DNA of 35,914 nucleotides from Pseudomonadota bacterium (GTDB taxonomy: Bacteria > Pseudomonadota > Gammaproteobacteria > Steroidobacterales > Steroidobacteraceae), in NCBI GenBank assembly GCA_019352035.1, contig JABBNZ010000016.1, forward strand, positions 33,556-69,469, given 5' to 3'. The translations under genes were made by a program, and so were the position numbers. This document shows, piece by piece, positions 8,102 through 18,303 of this stretch. The notes beneath the pieces are model-generated. The model did no database searches and was not told the DNA's origin. It saw only the letters and a list, made by a program, of their open reading frames with translations. Positions within the stretch are counted from its first letter, which is position 1; every line of letters begins with the position of its first letter.

Positions 8102-9586
8102 ATGCGAAGCCAACTTTTTGCCACCAAGTCGATCGCCCAAATCAAGCAAGCCGACGTAGCGGGCCAGCAGTTGCACCGCACGCTCTCGGCCACGGCGCTC
8201 ACGCTGCTCGGTATCGGCGGAATCATCGGTACCGGCATCTTCGTTCTGACCGGCACGGCCGCCGCGGAGCACGCCGGGCCTGCTCTGGCGCTCTCGTTCA
8301 TCATTGCGGGCATCGGCTGCGCATTCGCGGGGCTGTGCTACGCCGAGTTCGCCGCCATGATCCCCGTGTCGGGCAGCGCGTACTCCTACTCTTACGCGAC
8401 CCTCGGCGAAGGCATCGCCTGGTTCATCGGCTGGAATCTCATCCTCGAGTACATGTTCGCGGTCGCGACGGTCTCGGTGGGATGGTCCGGATACCTGCTC
8501 AACTTTCTCGATCTGTTCGGGATCCATCTGCCGTATGCGCTGTCGCATGCCCCGTTCGCGGAGGCCTCGGCCGGCAGCTACCGCGTGATACACACCGGCG
8601 CGATCCTCAACGTGCCGGCGGTCATCATCGTGGGCATGCTCGCCACCGTCTGCTACATCGGCATCAAGCAGTCCTCGGCGTTCAACTCCGTCATCGTGTC
8701 GATCAAGGTCGCGGTGGTGCTGTTGTTCATCGGCCTGGGCGTCGGCTTCATTCAGCCACACAACTGGCACCCGTTCATTCCGCCGAACGCCGGCCACATG
8801 GGCGTCTACGGCATCAGCGGCGTGTTCGCGGCCGCCGGCGTCATCTTCTTCGCCTACATCGGCTTCGATGCGATCTCCACCACCGCGCAGGAGGCGAAGA
8901 ATCCGCAGCGCGACATGCCGATCGGCATCCTCGCCAGTCTCGTCATCTGCACCGTCCTCTACGTGGTCGTCTCGGTGATCCTCACCGGCATGGTGAGCTA
9001 CAAGAAGCTCGATGTTGCCGCGCCGATCGCGCTCGCGCTCACGACCTACGAGCCGCACCGCTGGCTGAGCGCCGTGGTCGATATCGGCGCCATCGCCGGG
9101 ATGACCTCGGTGATGCTGGTGATGACGCTGGCGCAGGCGCGCATCTTCCTGGCGATGTCCCAGGATGGACTGCTGCCGAAGTTCTTCGGTCGGGTGCACC
9201 CGACCTTCCGCACGCCTTCCGTCGGCACCGTGATCACGGGAGTTGCCGCGGCCATCATCGGCGGACTGTTCCCGGTGGGCATCCTCGGCCAGCTGGTATC
9301 GATCGGCACGCTGGCCGCCTTCGTCACGGTGTGCCTCGGCGTGCTCGTCCTGCGCTACAAGCGCCCCGACCTGCCGCGGCCGTTCAAGGCGCCGTGGCCG
9401 TGGTTCACCTGCATTGCAGGCGCCCTCATCTGCCTCACGATGATGGTCTTCCTCGGCACGGCGACGTGGGTTCGTCTCGTCGTCTGGACGATCGTCGGCG
9501 CGCTGGTCTACATCTTCTACGGCTATCGCCACAGCAAGGTGCGGGCGCAGGCCGCCGAGACCGCGCCCGGCACCGCGACTCACTGA
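8102..9586 (+). CDS. APC-family amino acid permease
   Basis: A 494-residue inner-membrane transporter of the amino acid-polyamine-organocation superfamily, closest in appearance to the cationic amino acid transporter/YfnA branch. About 12 hydrophobic segments can be traced. The family signature GIGGIIGTGIFVLTGTAA is near residues 38-55, and FFAYIGFDAISTTAQEAKNP lies in the sixth-segment region. The charged N-terminus (about 30 residues) and a short cytosolic C-terminus fit the branch. The substrate cannot be told from sequence. It stands 84 bp downstream of suhB on the same strand and converges on secF across a hairpin-rich gap. Neither ordering with suhB nor a metabolic partner is suggested by neighbours. 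Confidence 0.9.
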   Translation: MRSQLFATKSIAQIKQADVAGQQLHRTLSATALTLLGIGGIIGTGIFVLTGTAAAEHAGPALALSFIIAGIGCAFAGLCYAEFAAMIPVSGSAYSYSYATLGEGIAWFIGWNLILEYMFAVATVSVGWSGYLLNFLDLFGIHLPYALSHAPFAEASAGSYRVIHTGAILNVPAVIIVGMLATVCYIGIKQSSAFNSVIVSIKVAVVLLFIGLGVGFIQPHNWHPFIPPNAGHMGVYGISGVFAAAGVIFFAYIGFDAISTTAQEAKNPQRDMPIGILASLVICTVLYVVVSVILTGMVSYKKLDVAAPIALALTTYEPHRWLSAVVDIGAIAGMTSVMLVMTLAQARIFLAMSQDGLLPKFFGRVHPTFRTPSVGTVITGVAAAIIGGLFPVGILGQLVSIGTLAAFVTVCLGVLVLRYKRPDLPRPFKAPWPWFTCIAGALICLTMMVFLGTATWVRLVVWTIVGALVYIFYGYRHSKVRAQAAETAPGTATH

Positions 9587-9607
9587 GCCGCCGTTCGAAA
9601 GCCACCG

Positions 9608-9642
9608 ATGAGGCGGCCCGGGACTGTTCCCGGACGCCTCGT
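9608..9642 (+). terminator. Strong hairpin after the permease gene
   Basis: Interrupted inverted repeat: ATGAGGCG pairs with CGCCTCGT on the outside (one G-T pair) and CCGGGA with TCCCGG on the inside, with a CTGT loop. It begins 21 bp after the permease stop. There is no T-run after it, so it may be an intrinsic terminator of low efficiency or a 3'-end stabilising structure. Confidence 0.5.
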
Positions 9643-9700
9643 CACGCTCGGTCAATGCGGGCGGCGAAGCAGCCAGGCTTGGCGTAGTGCGCGTGAATGT

Positions 9701-9793
9701 AGGCTCGAAGCCTAGGCGGCCTCCGGCCGCCGCGCTCGCCGCAATCGGACGCGACCGCTCTCTCAGCCCTCCACGCTCCCGCTGTCGGGAGCG
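9701..9793. repeat. Three further hairpins in the convergent gap
   Basis: Three inverted repeats in the gap before secF: AGGCT/AGCCT at 9701-9713, GGCGGCC/GGCCGCC with a 3-base loop at 9715-9731, and CGCTCCCG/CGGGAGCG with a CTGT loop at 9774-9793. The last one lies 15 bp beyond the secF stop and could terminate the sec operon on the minus strand. Confidence 0.5.
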
Positions 9794-9808
9794 CCTCGCG
9801 CGAATGGA

Positions 9809-10744
9809 CTACGGCTGGCTATCGAGCTCCGTCTTCTTGATCGTCGGGAAGATGTGCTCGGCGGTCAGGCCGCATTCCAGCGCCACCGCGCTCGAGATGT
9901 AGATGCTCGAGTACGTGCCCGCCAGAATGCCGATGAGCAGCGCCTCGGAGAATCCCTTGAGCACCGGCCCTCCGAGCACGAGCAGCGCCACCACCACGAT
10001 GGAAGTCACGAACTTCGTCATGATGGTTCGCGACAGCGTCTGGTTGATCGATTGGTCGAGCACGATGTTCGGCGCCAGCCGGCGGTTGCTCTCGAATCGC
10101 TCACGGATCCGGTCGAACACCACCACCGTGTCGTTCAGCGAGTAGCCAATGACGGCCAGCATGGCCGCGACCACCGTCAGATCGAAGGAGGTATGCGAGG
10201 CCGCGAACCAGCCGAGCACCAGGATCGGATCGTGCAGCACCGCGAGGATCGCCCCGAAGGACAGCCGCCAGGTGTGAAAGCGGAAGGCGATGTAGAGGAA
10301 GATCAGCAGCAGCGTGAATCCCAGCGCCCAGGCGGCGCTCGTCTCCAGCTGACTGCCGACTTCAGGCCCAACGACCTGCAGCTGCTGCACGACGGCGGCG
10401 GGATTGACCTTCTGCAAAGCCTCCTGCAGGCGGCCATGGATCTGCTGGGTGCTGAGCTTGGGCTCAGGAGGCAGCCGGACCGCGATGGTGCGCGAGGAGC
10501 CGACGTTCTGCACCTGCGGCGAGCGGAAGCCCGCCTCCGTCAGCTGCGTTCGCACCGCTCCCAGGTCCACGCTGGTCGGGAAGCTCGCCTGCGCGGTCAC
10601 GCCGCCCGTGAAGTCGATGGCGAGATTCAGGCCCCGGGTGAACAGCAGCGCGACGGAGGCGATCATCAGGATCGCCGACAGTCCATACCACACCCGGCGT
10701 GTGGCCATGAACGGATAACTGGTTTGATGGCTGAAAAATTCCAC
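9809..10744 (-). CDS. secF: Protein translocase subunit SecF
   Basis: Inner-membrane partner of SecD in the SecDF-YajC complex, which uses the proton gradient to help pull preproteins through SecYEG. It has 311 residues with the expected six membrane segments: one near residues 18-36 and five in the second half. The first periplasmic domain begins LAIDFTGGVTAQASFP, the typical DFTGG motif. The second half shows VIGYSLNDTVVVFDRIRE, a signature of the SecD/SecF RND-like fold. It follows secD by 42 bp and is the last gene of queA-tgt-yajC-secD-secF. Confidence 0.96.
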   Translation of the reverse strand: MEFFSHQTSYPFMATRRVWYGLSAILMIASVALLFTRGLNLAIDFTGGVTAQASFPTSVDLGAVRTQLTEAGFRSPQVQNVGSSRTIAVRLPPEPKLSTQQIHGRLQEALQKVNPAAVVQQLQVVGPEVGSQLETSAAWALGFTLLLIFLYIAFRFHTWRLSFGAILAVLHDPILVLGWFAASHTSFDLTVVAAMLAVIGYSLNDTVVVFDRIRERFESNRRLAPNIVLDQSINQTLSRTIMTKFVTSIVVVALLVLGGPVLKGFSEALLIGILAGTYSSIYISSAVALECGLTAEHIFPTIKKTELDSQP

Positions 10745-10786
10745 TAAAGAGTCCTGAAGAGGTGTCCGGGAGGGCCTGAGGTAGGG

Positions 10787-12667
10787 CTAGATCGGCAACC
10801 GGGCGACCTTGCGCTTGCGCCCGTACATGAGGGTGACGAGCGCCCGGCTGCCCATGAGGGAAGTGAACATCGATGTGGCGATGCCGAGGGTCAGCACCAC
10901 CGCGAAGCCGCGGATGGGGCCGGTGCCGAACACCCACAGCACCAGTCCCGCGATGAGCGTCGTGATGTTGGAGTCGGCGATGGCGGAAAACGCCTTCTCG
11001 AATCCGGCGCGGATCGCCGCCTGCGGCGTCACGCCCTTGCGGATTTCCTCGCGGATGCGCTCGTAGATCAGCACGTTCGCATCCACCGCGATGCCCACGG
11101 TGAGGATGATGCCCGCGATGCCCGGGAGCGAGAGCGAGGCATGAAACATCGAAAGCAGCGCCGTGAGCAGGATGACGTTGGCCACCAGCACGAGGTCCGC
11201 CACCAGCCCGAACACCTTGTAGTAGATGAACATGAAGGCCAGTACCCCGGCCATGCCGATGACGAGCGCATCAATGCCCATCTTGATGTTGGCGCGGCCG
11301 AGACTCGGGCCGATCACCTGCTCGTTGACCAGGAAGATCGGCGTCGGCAGCGATCCGGAGCGCAGCAGGATCGCAAGGTCCTGCGCCTCGCCCATGCCGA
11401 GGCCCGTGATCTCGAAGCGGTCGGCGAAGACGCCCTGGATCGTCGCGTCGTTGATGACCTTCTCGGTGGTCACTTCGCGTGTGACCTTCTTGCCATTGAC
11501 GGTGTCGGCTTCCTGGTGCTTCTCGATCAGCACCACCGCCATGGGCTTGCCGATGTTCTCCCGCGTGACGCGCAGCATGTTGTCGCCGGCCTTGCTGTTG
11601 AGCGTGACATTGACGGCCGGCCCTCCCTGCTGGCTCTGGCCGACGGTCGCGTTGGTGAGCTGATCGCCCGTCGCGATGACCTCACGCTTCAGCAGCATCG
11701 GCATGCCGGAATTGGTGTGCGTATAGAGCTTGTCGCCGAGCGGCACGTTGCCCGTCTGCGCCGCCTCGAGCGGATTGGCGGTCGTATCGTTCAGGCGGAA
11801 CTCGAGCGTCGCCACCTGGCCGAGGAGGTTCTTCACGTCCGCGGGATTCTGGATGCCGGGCAGCTGCACGTCGATCCGGTCCAATCCCTGCCGCTGCACC
11901 TTCGGCTCCGAGACCCCGAGCTGGTTGACGCGATTCCTCAGTGTCGTGACGCTCTGATCGATCGCGTAGTTCTCGCGCTGCCTGATCTGGGCGGGCGACA
12001 TCGCAGCCACCAGCACCGGGCCTTGCGAGCCGCTCTGCGTCGTGAGGGACAATCCCTGCAGAGGCGATGCCAGCACCTTCTGCGCTTTGGCCAGATCGGC
12101 GCCTGGCGCCAGCGCGATCCGCAGCGCGTTCTCGACCGAGCTACCGCCGGTCATGGTGAACGTGATGCCCCGGAGGGGAATCTTCGAGTCTGCGAGCGCG
12201 CGCGCGGAATCCTGCGAGTAATTCTGCAGCAGCTGGGATACGGCGCTCTTGACGTCCACCTGGTAGAGGAGCTCGAGGCCGCCGCGCAGGTCGAGGCCGA
12301 GCGGCATCGGCTTCAGCCCCAGCACCCGCAGGAACGCCGGCTCCTGGGACACGAGCGCGAGGGCGGAGATATAGGTGCCGTGGTACTTCGCACGCGCGAC
12401 ATCGCTCCCCTCGAGCTGGTCCGGGACGTCCGCGAACTGCACCATGAGGGCGCCGCTGCTATCGATGTAAGTGCGCTCGAACCGCACTCCGTGCTGCTTC
12501 AAGTACTGGGCGACCGACGCCTCCTCTTGAGCCGTGATCGGGGTGTGGTCCTTGTGGGCGAGCTGCAGGGCCGGCTTCGACCCGAATACGTTCGGCAGCG
12601 CGAGGATCAGCCCCGCGACCAGCACGACTGCGATGAGGACGTATTTCCAGCGGGCGTACTCGAGCAT
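10787..12667 (-). CDS. secD: Protein translocase subunit SecD
   Basis: Large subunit of SecDF-YajC, 626 residues, the usual proteobacterial length. There is one N-terminal membrane segment (about 9-27), a long periplasmic region starting near the motif GLDLRGGLELLYQV, and five C-terminal segments including GIAVDANVLIYERIREE, the conserved proton-pathway motif with its aspartate. It starts 3 bp after yajC ends, so translation is probably coupled. It powers the late stages of Sec export together with the downstream secF. Confidence 0.97.
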   Translation of the reverse strand: MLEYARWKYVLIAVVLVAGLILALPNVFGSKPALQLAHKDHTPITAQEEASVAQYLKQHGVRFERTYIDSSGALMVQFADVPDQLEGSDVARAKYHGTYISALALVSQEPAFLRVLGLKPMPLGLDLRGGLELLYQVDVKSAVSQLLQNYSQDSARALADSKIPLRGITFTMTGGSSVENALRIALAPGADLAKAQKVLASPLQGLSLTTQSGSQGPVLVAAMSPAQIRQRENYAIDQSVTTLRNRVNQLGVSEPKVQRQGLDRIDVQLPGIQNPADVKNLLGQVATLEFRLNDTTANPLEAAQTGNVPLGDKLYTHTNSGMPMLLKREVIATGDQLTNATVGQSQQGGPAVNVTLNSKAGDNMLRVTRENIGKPMAVVLIEKHQEADTVNGKKVTREVTTEKVINDATIQGVFADRFEITGLGMGEAQDLAILLRSGSLPTPIFLVNEQVIGPSLGRANIKMGIDALVIGMAGVLAFMFIYYKVFGLVADLVLVANVILLTALLSMFHASLSLPGIAGIILTVGIAVDANVLIYERIREEIRKGVTPQAAIRAGFEKAFSAIADSNITTLIAGLVLWVFGTGPIRGFAVVLTLGIATSMFTSLMGSRALVTLMYGRKRKVARLPI

Positions 12668-12670
12668 GGA

Positions 12671-13000
12671 TCAGGCGCTCTTCAGGGTGCCTTTCGGCAT
12701 GAGGGCGCCCACCTGGTATTTCTGTACCTTGATGCGCACGCCGTCAGCGACTTCCAGGGTGACGAAGGCGTCGCCGACGTCGGTGATCTTACCGAGGAGC
12801 CCCCCGGTCGTGACCACCTCATCGCCCACCGCGAGCTTCGAAAGGAGCGCCTGATGCTCCTTCTGCTTCTTCTGCTGCGGCCGGAACAGCACGAAGTAGA
12901 ACATCGCGAAGATCGCCACCATCAGCAGGATGAATGGGATCTGGCTGCCCGCGGTCGGCGCGGCGCCCTGCGCCCAAGCTGGAGGAATCAATGAATTCAT
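12671..13000 (-). CDS. yajC: Preprotein translocase accessory subunit YajC
   Basis: Small single-span membrane protein of 109 residues that joins SecDF. One hydrophobic segment is at about residues 20-40 (FILLMVAIFAMFYFVLF), followed directly by RPQQKKQKEHQ, the YajC hallmark, and a small cytosolic beta domain (VGDEVVTTGGLLGKI). The ATG at 13000 is the only plausible start. Upstream, 124 bp separate it from tgt without any recognisable gene; there may be an internal promoter. Confidence 0.96.
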   Translation of the reverse strand: MNSLIPPAWAQGAAPTAGSQIPFILLMVAIFAMFYFVLFRPQQKKQKEHQALLSKLAVGDEVVTTGGLLGKITDVGDAFVTLEVADGVRIKVQKYQVGALMPKGTLKSA

Positions 13001-13124
13001 GTATGCACCACGTGGGAAATTCTTCTACTCGTCAATACGGTCATTCGCGGTCCCTGGCAACCCCTCGGACCCGCATTCACAGGCCGGGAACGGACTGGGA
13101 ACGGCCACGACCGGAAATACGCCA

Positions 13125-15319
<2,195 letters not shown>

Positions 15320-15687
15320 GGTAATGGAGGCCGGGCCCGTCCGCCCTGCGGATCATCAGGACTCGGCGCGCGCCGTGGCGGGCGCCGCGCGCCTGGTCGT
15401 CGCGGCCGCGATCCTGCAGTGCAGGCCGCAGGACTTCCAGCATGATCTGCTCCCCCGAGGTCATACGAGGCGAGGATGCGGCTCTCGTGGGCCCTGGCGG
15501 TCGGCCACGCGGCCGCCGATCGCCAGGAGCAGTTCGCCAGTCGAGGGCCCCGTGGGGCGGCGTGCAAGCGGCACCGCGGCGAGTGAGGGGCGCGGTGTCA
15601 GGACAGTTGGCCGCTTGCGCTTCTGCGTCACCCTGGCGCGCAACCATACCCTTCCGCCCCCCCCTCCCCCTATACTTGCGCCCTCGG
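15320..15687. other. Intergenic stretch between queA and tRNA-Leu
   Basis: There are open frames on both strands, but none has a family signature, a ribosome site or plausible composition; they look like high-GC noise. A C-rich tract (eight C, one T, five C) lies at 15656-15670 just before the tRNA -10 element. The promoter for queA must lie here, reading leftward, but I could not place it. Confidence 0.4.
15671..15676 (+). promoter_or_regulatory. -10 element for tRNA-Leu
   Basis: TATACT, one base from consensus, 11 bp before the first base of the tRNA gene, which is suitable for a start just upstream of the mature 5' end. No good -35 hexamer lies 16-18 bp before it; a C-rich tract occupies the spacer. 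Confidence 0.5.
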
Positions 15688-15771
15688 GCCCGAGTGGCGG
15701 AATTGGTAGACGCAGCGGACTCAAAATCCGCCGCCCTTAAAAGCGTGTCGGTTCGACTCCGACCTCGGGCA
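15688..15771 (+). tRNA. tRNA-Leu, anticodon CAA
   Basis: Complete class II cloverleaf. The acceptor arms are GCCCGAG (15688-15694) and CTCGGGC (15764-15770) with discriminator A at 15771. The D-arm region contains TGGTAGACGC. The anticodon stem GCGGA/TCCGC encloses the loop CTCAAAA, giving anticodon CAA (15722-15724), which reads UUG. A long variable arm follows, then the T arm GTCGG-TTCGACT-CCGAC. The 3' CCA is not encoded (AGA follows). The last 20 bases are repeated at 17807-17826, where they are followed by CCA, suggesting that this gene is an integration site. Confidence 0.97.
15752..15771 (+). repeat. Putative attL: 3' end of tRNA-Leu
   Basis: The final 20 bases of the tRNA gene, from TTCGACT of the T loop to the discriminator base. 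The same 20 bases occur in the same orientation at 17807-17826. A tRNA 3' end duplicated about 2 kb away is the usual mark of site-specific integration by a tyrosine recombinase. Confidence 0.65.
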
Positions 15772-15787
15772 GACCCGCCTGTTCCTG

Positions 15788-15806
15788 CGCCGGCTTGGCG
15801 CCGGCG
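15788..15806 (+). terminator. Hairpin after tRNA-Leu
   Basis: Perfect 7-bp stem CGCCGGC/GCCGGCG with a 5-base loop, 16 bp after the tRNA, followed only by TT. Probably the tRNA transcript terminator or processing signal; it also lies just beyond the end of the broken methyltransferase gene on the other strand. Confidence 0.45.
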
Positions 15807-15818
15807 TTCGACGATCTC

Positions 15819-16213
15819 CTATTCAAGGCGTCCAATGGCCTCGCCATGTGCAGGTCCACTCGTGAACATCAGCGCGGCGCGTGGCGCGGCGTGCGCCCGA
15901 GCCGCCCGAGAGACAGCGTCCGCATGTCTGAGACAAGGACCTGCTGACCAGGAAGTCGCGCTCGAAACTTGGCAATCATTGCGGGCGATGAATCGACGCC
16001 GGTGACGGCGTAACCACACTCGCTGACATGCCTTGCTATCGGCTCACCGGCACCGCAACCCAAGTCGAGCACCGATCCGCTCGGCGGTACGAGCGCGCAA
16101 AAGCGATCCAGCCACTCGCGTTCGTAAAGGCTGCTTTCTCGCAACCGCGCTTCGACCCAGGCGTCAGCATGCCGCTCATAGATATCGATCATGCGTTCAG
16201 CGTCGGTGCTCAC
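15819..16213 (-). pseudogene. Broken class I SAM-dependent methyltransferase
   Basis: The first 105 or so codons from the ATG at 16213 read as a class I methyltransferase: motif I is VLDLGCGAGEPIARHV, followed by GYAVTGVDSSPAMIAKF and SDMRTLSLGR. The frame then ends prematurely. In a second frame, straight after that point, the typical continuation HAAPRAALMFTSGPAHGEAIG appears and stops at 15819. Between the two halves the stretch of about 25-30 residues that relatives carry (the strand 4 region) is missing, and the rest of the C-terminal half is absent. So an internal deletion changed the frame and the 3' end was lost. It lies next to the tRNA-Leu end, at the left edge of the putative island. 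The substrate is unknown. Confidence 0.8.
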
Positions 16214-16309
16214 GCAAAAATGCTACGACTTGCAGGGCGGTGCTGCAATGGCCGCCTCTGGACGGCAGCAGACCTCGACAGCCGACGGTCCCGGGCAAGT
16301 TGCGCTCCT

Positions 16310-17548
16310 TCAACTTTCCAGATCTTCGGGTAGCTGAGGGCAAACCGTTCGCAGAGCAGCGGTGTACGCTCCCTCCGCACGCAGCAGGGGGATGAGTTCC
16401 GGCACCAGTTGGTGTCGAGTTACAAGCCAAAGTCGCAGATATCGACTGCGAATCCGGTAGCGGCTGCCAAGCTTCTCGACGATCGGCTCACGGGTGTGGA
16501 TGCAGGGGCGCAGGGCGCTGACGACCGCGCCGTTATTGCGAACGCCCGCGGCCCGCAGAAACGCATCGGTTCCCGACCCGACGTGCTCGTAAAGCGCCGT
16601 TGCCATCAAGACCCTTTGCTGGCGCCGTGTGAGCTGCCCGAGCCAGGTGTCTGCTATCGGGGTGAGATCAGACAGGATCTTCGAGAGCGCACGCCCCAGT
16701 TCCCCACCCCCTATGCGGGACCCCACCGCAGCATTCCACGTCTCGTGCGCCAAATGCTGTACATCGTTCGGCGATTCACCGCCGATTGCGAGCAGCACAT
16801 TGGCGACTTCCGGGGGAAGCTCGAAACGCCCCCGCGCAAATTGTCTCACGAGAAACGCCCTGAGCTCCGGGGCAGGGATCGATGTCACCTCAAGGAGACG
16901 TGCAGACTCATAGAAGGGCGAGGCATCGCTCATAAAGAGGGCCCGGAAGGACTCCCGCGAACTGCCGGCGAAGAAGCACGGGATTCGTAATCGCTGCAAC
17001 TCAGAGCGCAGGAGACCCAGCACGGCATCACCCTCGCGCTCCGGCAGCCCGTCGCGAATGTCCTGCAGCTCGTCTATGAACAAAGCAAACTCGCGACGCT
17101 TCGCGATGTCGCTGACGAAACCAAGGAGTCTGGCCAAGTGATCCGTAGGTGTTCGCACGCGAAGCGCCGCTTCGGTTCCCTGATAGGAAAGCCGGATCGA
17201 ATCGATCCCGACGCCAATCTCACGCAACCACGGTGTAAGCTTGCGGGCGATTGGACTCAATCCGCGGACGAAGGCATCTAGCTGCTCCGCGGCACGGTGC
17301 ACGAGGTCTTCGGTGGAGTAGACACGATGGAAATCCCACCTCAGAAGTGGGCGCTTGTCGGCCGCCAGCGTCCGCTCGATGAGCGTGCTTTTGCCCAAGC
17401 GTCGGTCGCCGGAAAGTGCAAGACGTCCCTTGTCGCGCGCAACCTGTAGGATCGCCGTTTCGTACTGTGGGCGCGCACAAGCGGCGTCGGCAATACCGAG
17501 AACGCGGCCGTAGACGAACGGATTGGTCTGAAGATGGGGCTTGCGCAC
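16310..17548 (-). CDS. AAA-type ATPase (ATPase_2-like), function unknown
   Basis: A 412-residue P-loop ATPase. Walker A is GDRRLGKS at residues 47-54, of the GxRRxGK type seen in the ATPase_2 (archaeal-type, STAND-related) family. Walker B is FALFIDELQD (D159, E160). A sensor-like strand CFFAGSSRE (192-199) is followed by the PFYESARLLEV segment common in this family. The C-terminal 120 residues look like a winged-helix domain. The GTG start at 17548 is supported by the typical NPFVYGR opening. There is no ribosome site, but a TATATT -10 element places transcription start at the GTG, implying a leaderless message. It has no partner gene and lies inside the putative tRNA-Leu island. Proteins of this kind are often in mobile or defence regions; no role can be assigned. 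Confidence 0.85.
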   Translation of the reverse strand: MRKPHLQTNPFVYGRVLGIADAACARPQYETAILQVARDKGRLALSGDRRLGKSTLIERTLAADKRPLLRWDFHRVYSTEDLVHRAAEQLDAFVRGLSPIARKLTPWLREIGVGIDSIRLSYQGTEAALRVRTPTDHLARLLGFVSDIAKRREFALFIDELQDIRDGLPEREGDAVLGLLRSELQRLRIPCFFAGSSRESFRALFMSDASPFYESARLLEVTSIPAPELRAFLVRQFARGRFELPPEVANVLLAIGGESPNDVQHLAHETWNAAVGSRIGGGELGRALSKILSDLTPIADTWLGQLTRRQQRVLMATALYEHVGSGTDAFLRAAGVRNNGAVVSALRPCIHTREPIVEKLGSRYRIRSRYLRLWLVTRHQLVPELIPLLRAEGAYTAALRTVCPQLPEDLES

Positions 17549-17554
17549 GGGAGG

Positions 17555-17584
17555 AATATACCATAATCAGTATTAAATAATACT
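17555..17584 (-). promoter_or_regulatory. ATPase promoter with palindromic operator
   Basis: On the minus strand TATATT (17560-17555) is a good -10 element 7 bases before the GTG start. The perfect palindrome AGTATT-AAAT-AATACT (17569-17584) covers the place of the -35 element. A repressor bound there would block the promoter; autoregulation by the ATPase's own winged-helix domain is one possibility. The A/T-richness contrasts with the surrounding DNA. Confidence 0.5.
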
Positions 17585-17727
17585 TGTTTAGGTATTCTGC
17601 GGTGAGAAGCGGCCATTGCGATTCCGCGGCTTGGAATCGCCCGTGAGCGGACTCGAACTGCAGGGCCGAACGTCGTTCCCTGGCCGGGATTTCCCTCCCG
17701 CTCGGGCGAGGAACCGACAAGCGCAAT

Positions 17728-17753
17728 GTACCCCCAGGGCCAGCTGGGGGTAC
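17728..17753. repeat. Perfect 10-bp inverted repeat near the right att copy
   Basis: GTACCCCCAG and CTGGGGGTAC around a 6-base centre, followed by TTCTCTCT on the plus strand. It is 53 bp before the second tRNA-Leu 3'-end copy. It could be a terminator or a recombinase arm-type site; TACCCCC repeats are common beside tRNA-integrating islands, a comparison made from memory. Confidence 0.5.
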
Positions 17754-17806
17754 TTCTCTCTAGGTCGTTATCGAAGTGCAGTAATTCCCGGCGATTTTGC
17801 GTCTGT

Positions 17807-17826
17807 TTCGACTCCGACCTCGGGCA
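17807..17826 (+). repeat. Putative attR: displaced tRNA-Leu 3' end
   Basis: Exact 20-base copy of the tRNA-Leu 3' end (15752-15771). Here it is followed directly by CCA, which the intact gene lacks, so this copy may be the original chromosomal 3' end displaced by insertion. There is no upstream tRNA body, so it is not a functional tRNA. Confidence 0.65.
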
Positions 17827-18303
17827 CCATCAACCCTTCAAGCATTGCCGTGCATAGGACCGCGGCGGCCCGTGCTCCGTTGTCAGTGGTCCAGGGCCTC
17901 ACCCACGGCGCTGGTCGCCGGACTGGCCGTCAACAGGCCGCTTGAGGTACACGCCAATCCACCCGCCGACGCGGATAGCAGCAACGGGGAGCTGAGCCGC
18001 AGGCGAGTACCCGCCGCGTCAGGCGAGACGTCAACCTGCTGCAAGTGACGCAGCAGGGCTGACGCCTTCTTTATGTTGCTCATTTGAGGCGATACCCTTG
18101 ACTCCACACTCGCGGAAAGGCGTCCGCGGTCTCGCATAGTGTCGACTTCCGCTTCCGACCCTGAGCGGTCCGTGGCCCGTCCCCATTGCGGCCGTTGGAA
18201 GAGGTGTTGAGCGGACGGTGGAACGTCCGCTTTCGAGCTTGCTCCCCTTGGAGCAATTGAGTCGACACACCCTAGGGCCACATGGTATCCGTAACCATAT
18301 GGG
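17827..18303. other. Non-coding stretch before higBA
   Basis: No recognisable gene; the open frames here have no family features. Two hairpins are present: GCGGACG/CGTCCGC at 18211-18230 followed by TTT (terminator-like on the plus strand), and TGCTCC/GGAGCA at 18240-18255. The palindrome CCATATGG at 18295-18302 abuts the higB -35 element and could be an operator. The stretch may be decayed remains of earlier insertions. Confidence 0.4.

Noticed and set aside
7208-9655. An 815-residue open frame on the minus strand across suhB and the permease
   Set aside because: It is antisense to two clearly recognised genes, has a composition dominated by Arg, Asp, Glu, Gly and Ala, and shows no domain. 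Long antisense frames are expected at this GC content.
17780-17830. A second tRNA-Leu gene
   Set aside because: Only the T-loop and acceptor 3' half is present; there is no D arm, anticodon arm or 5' acceptor strand upstream.
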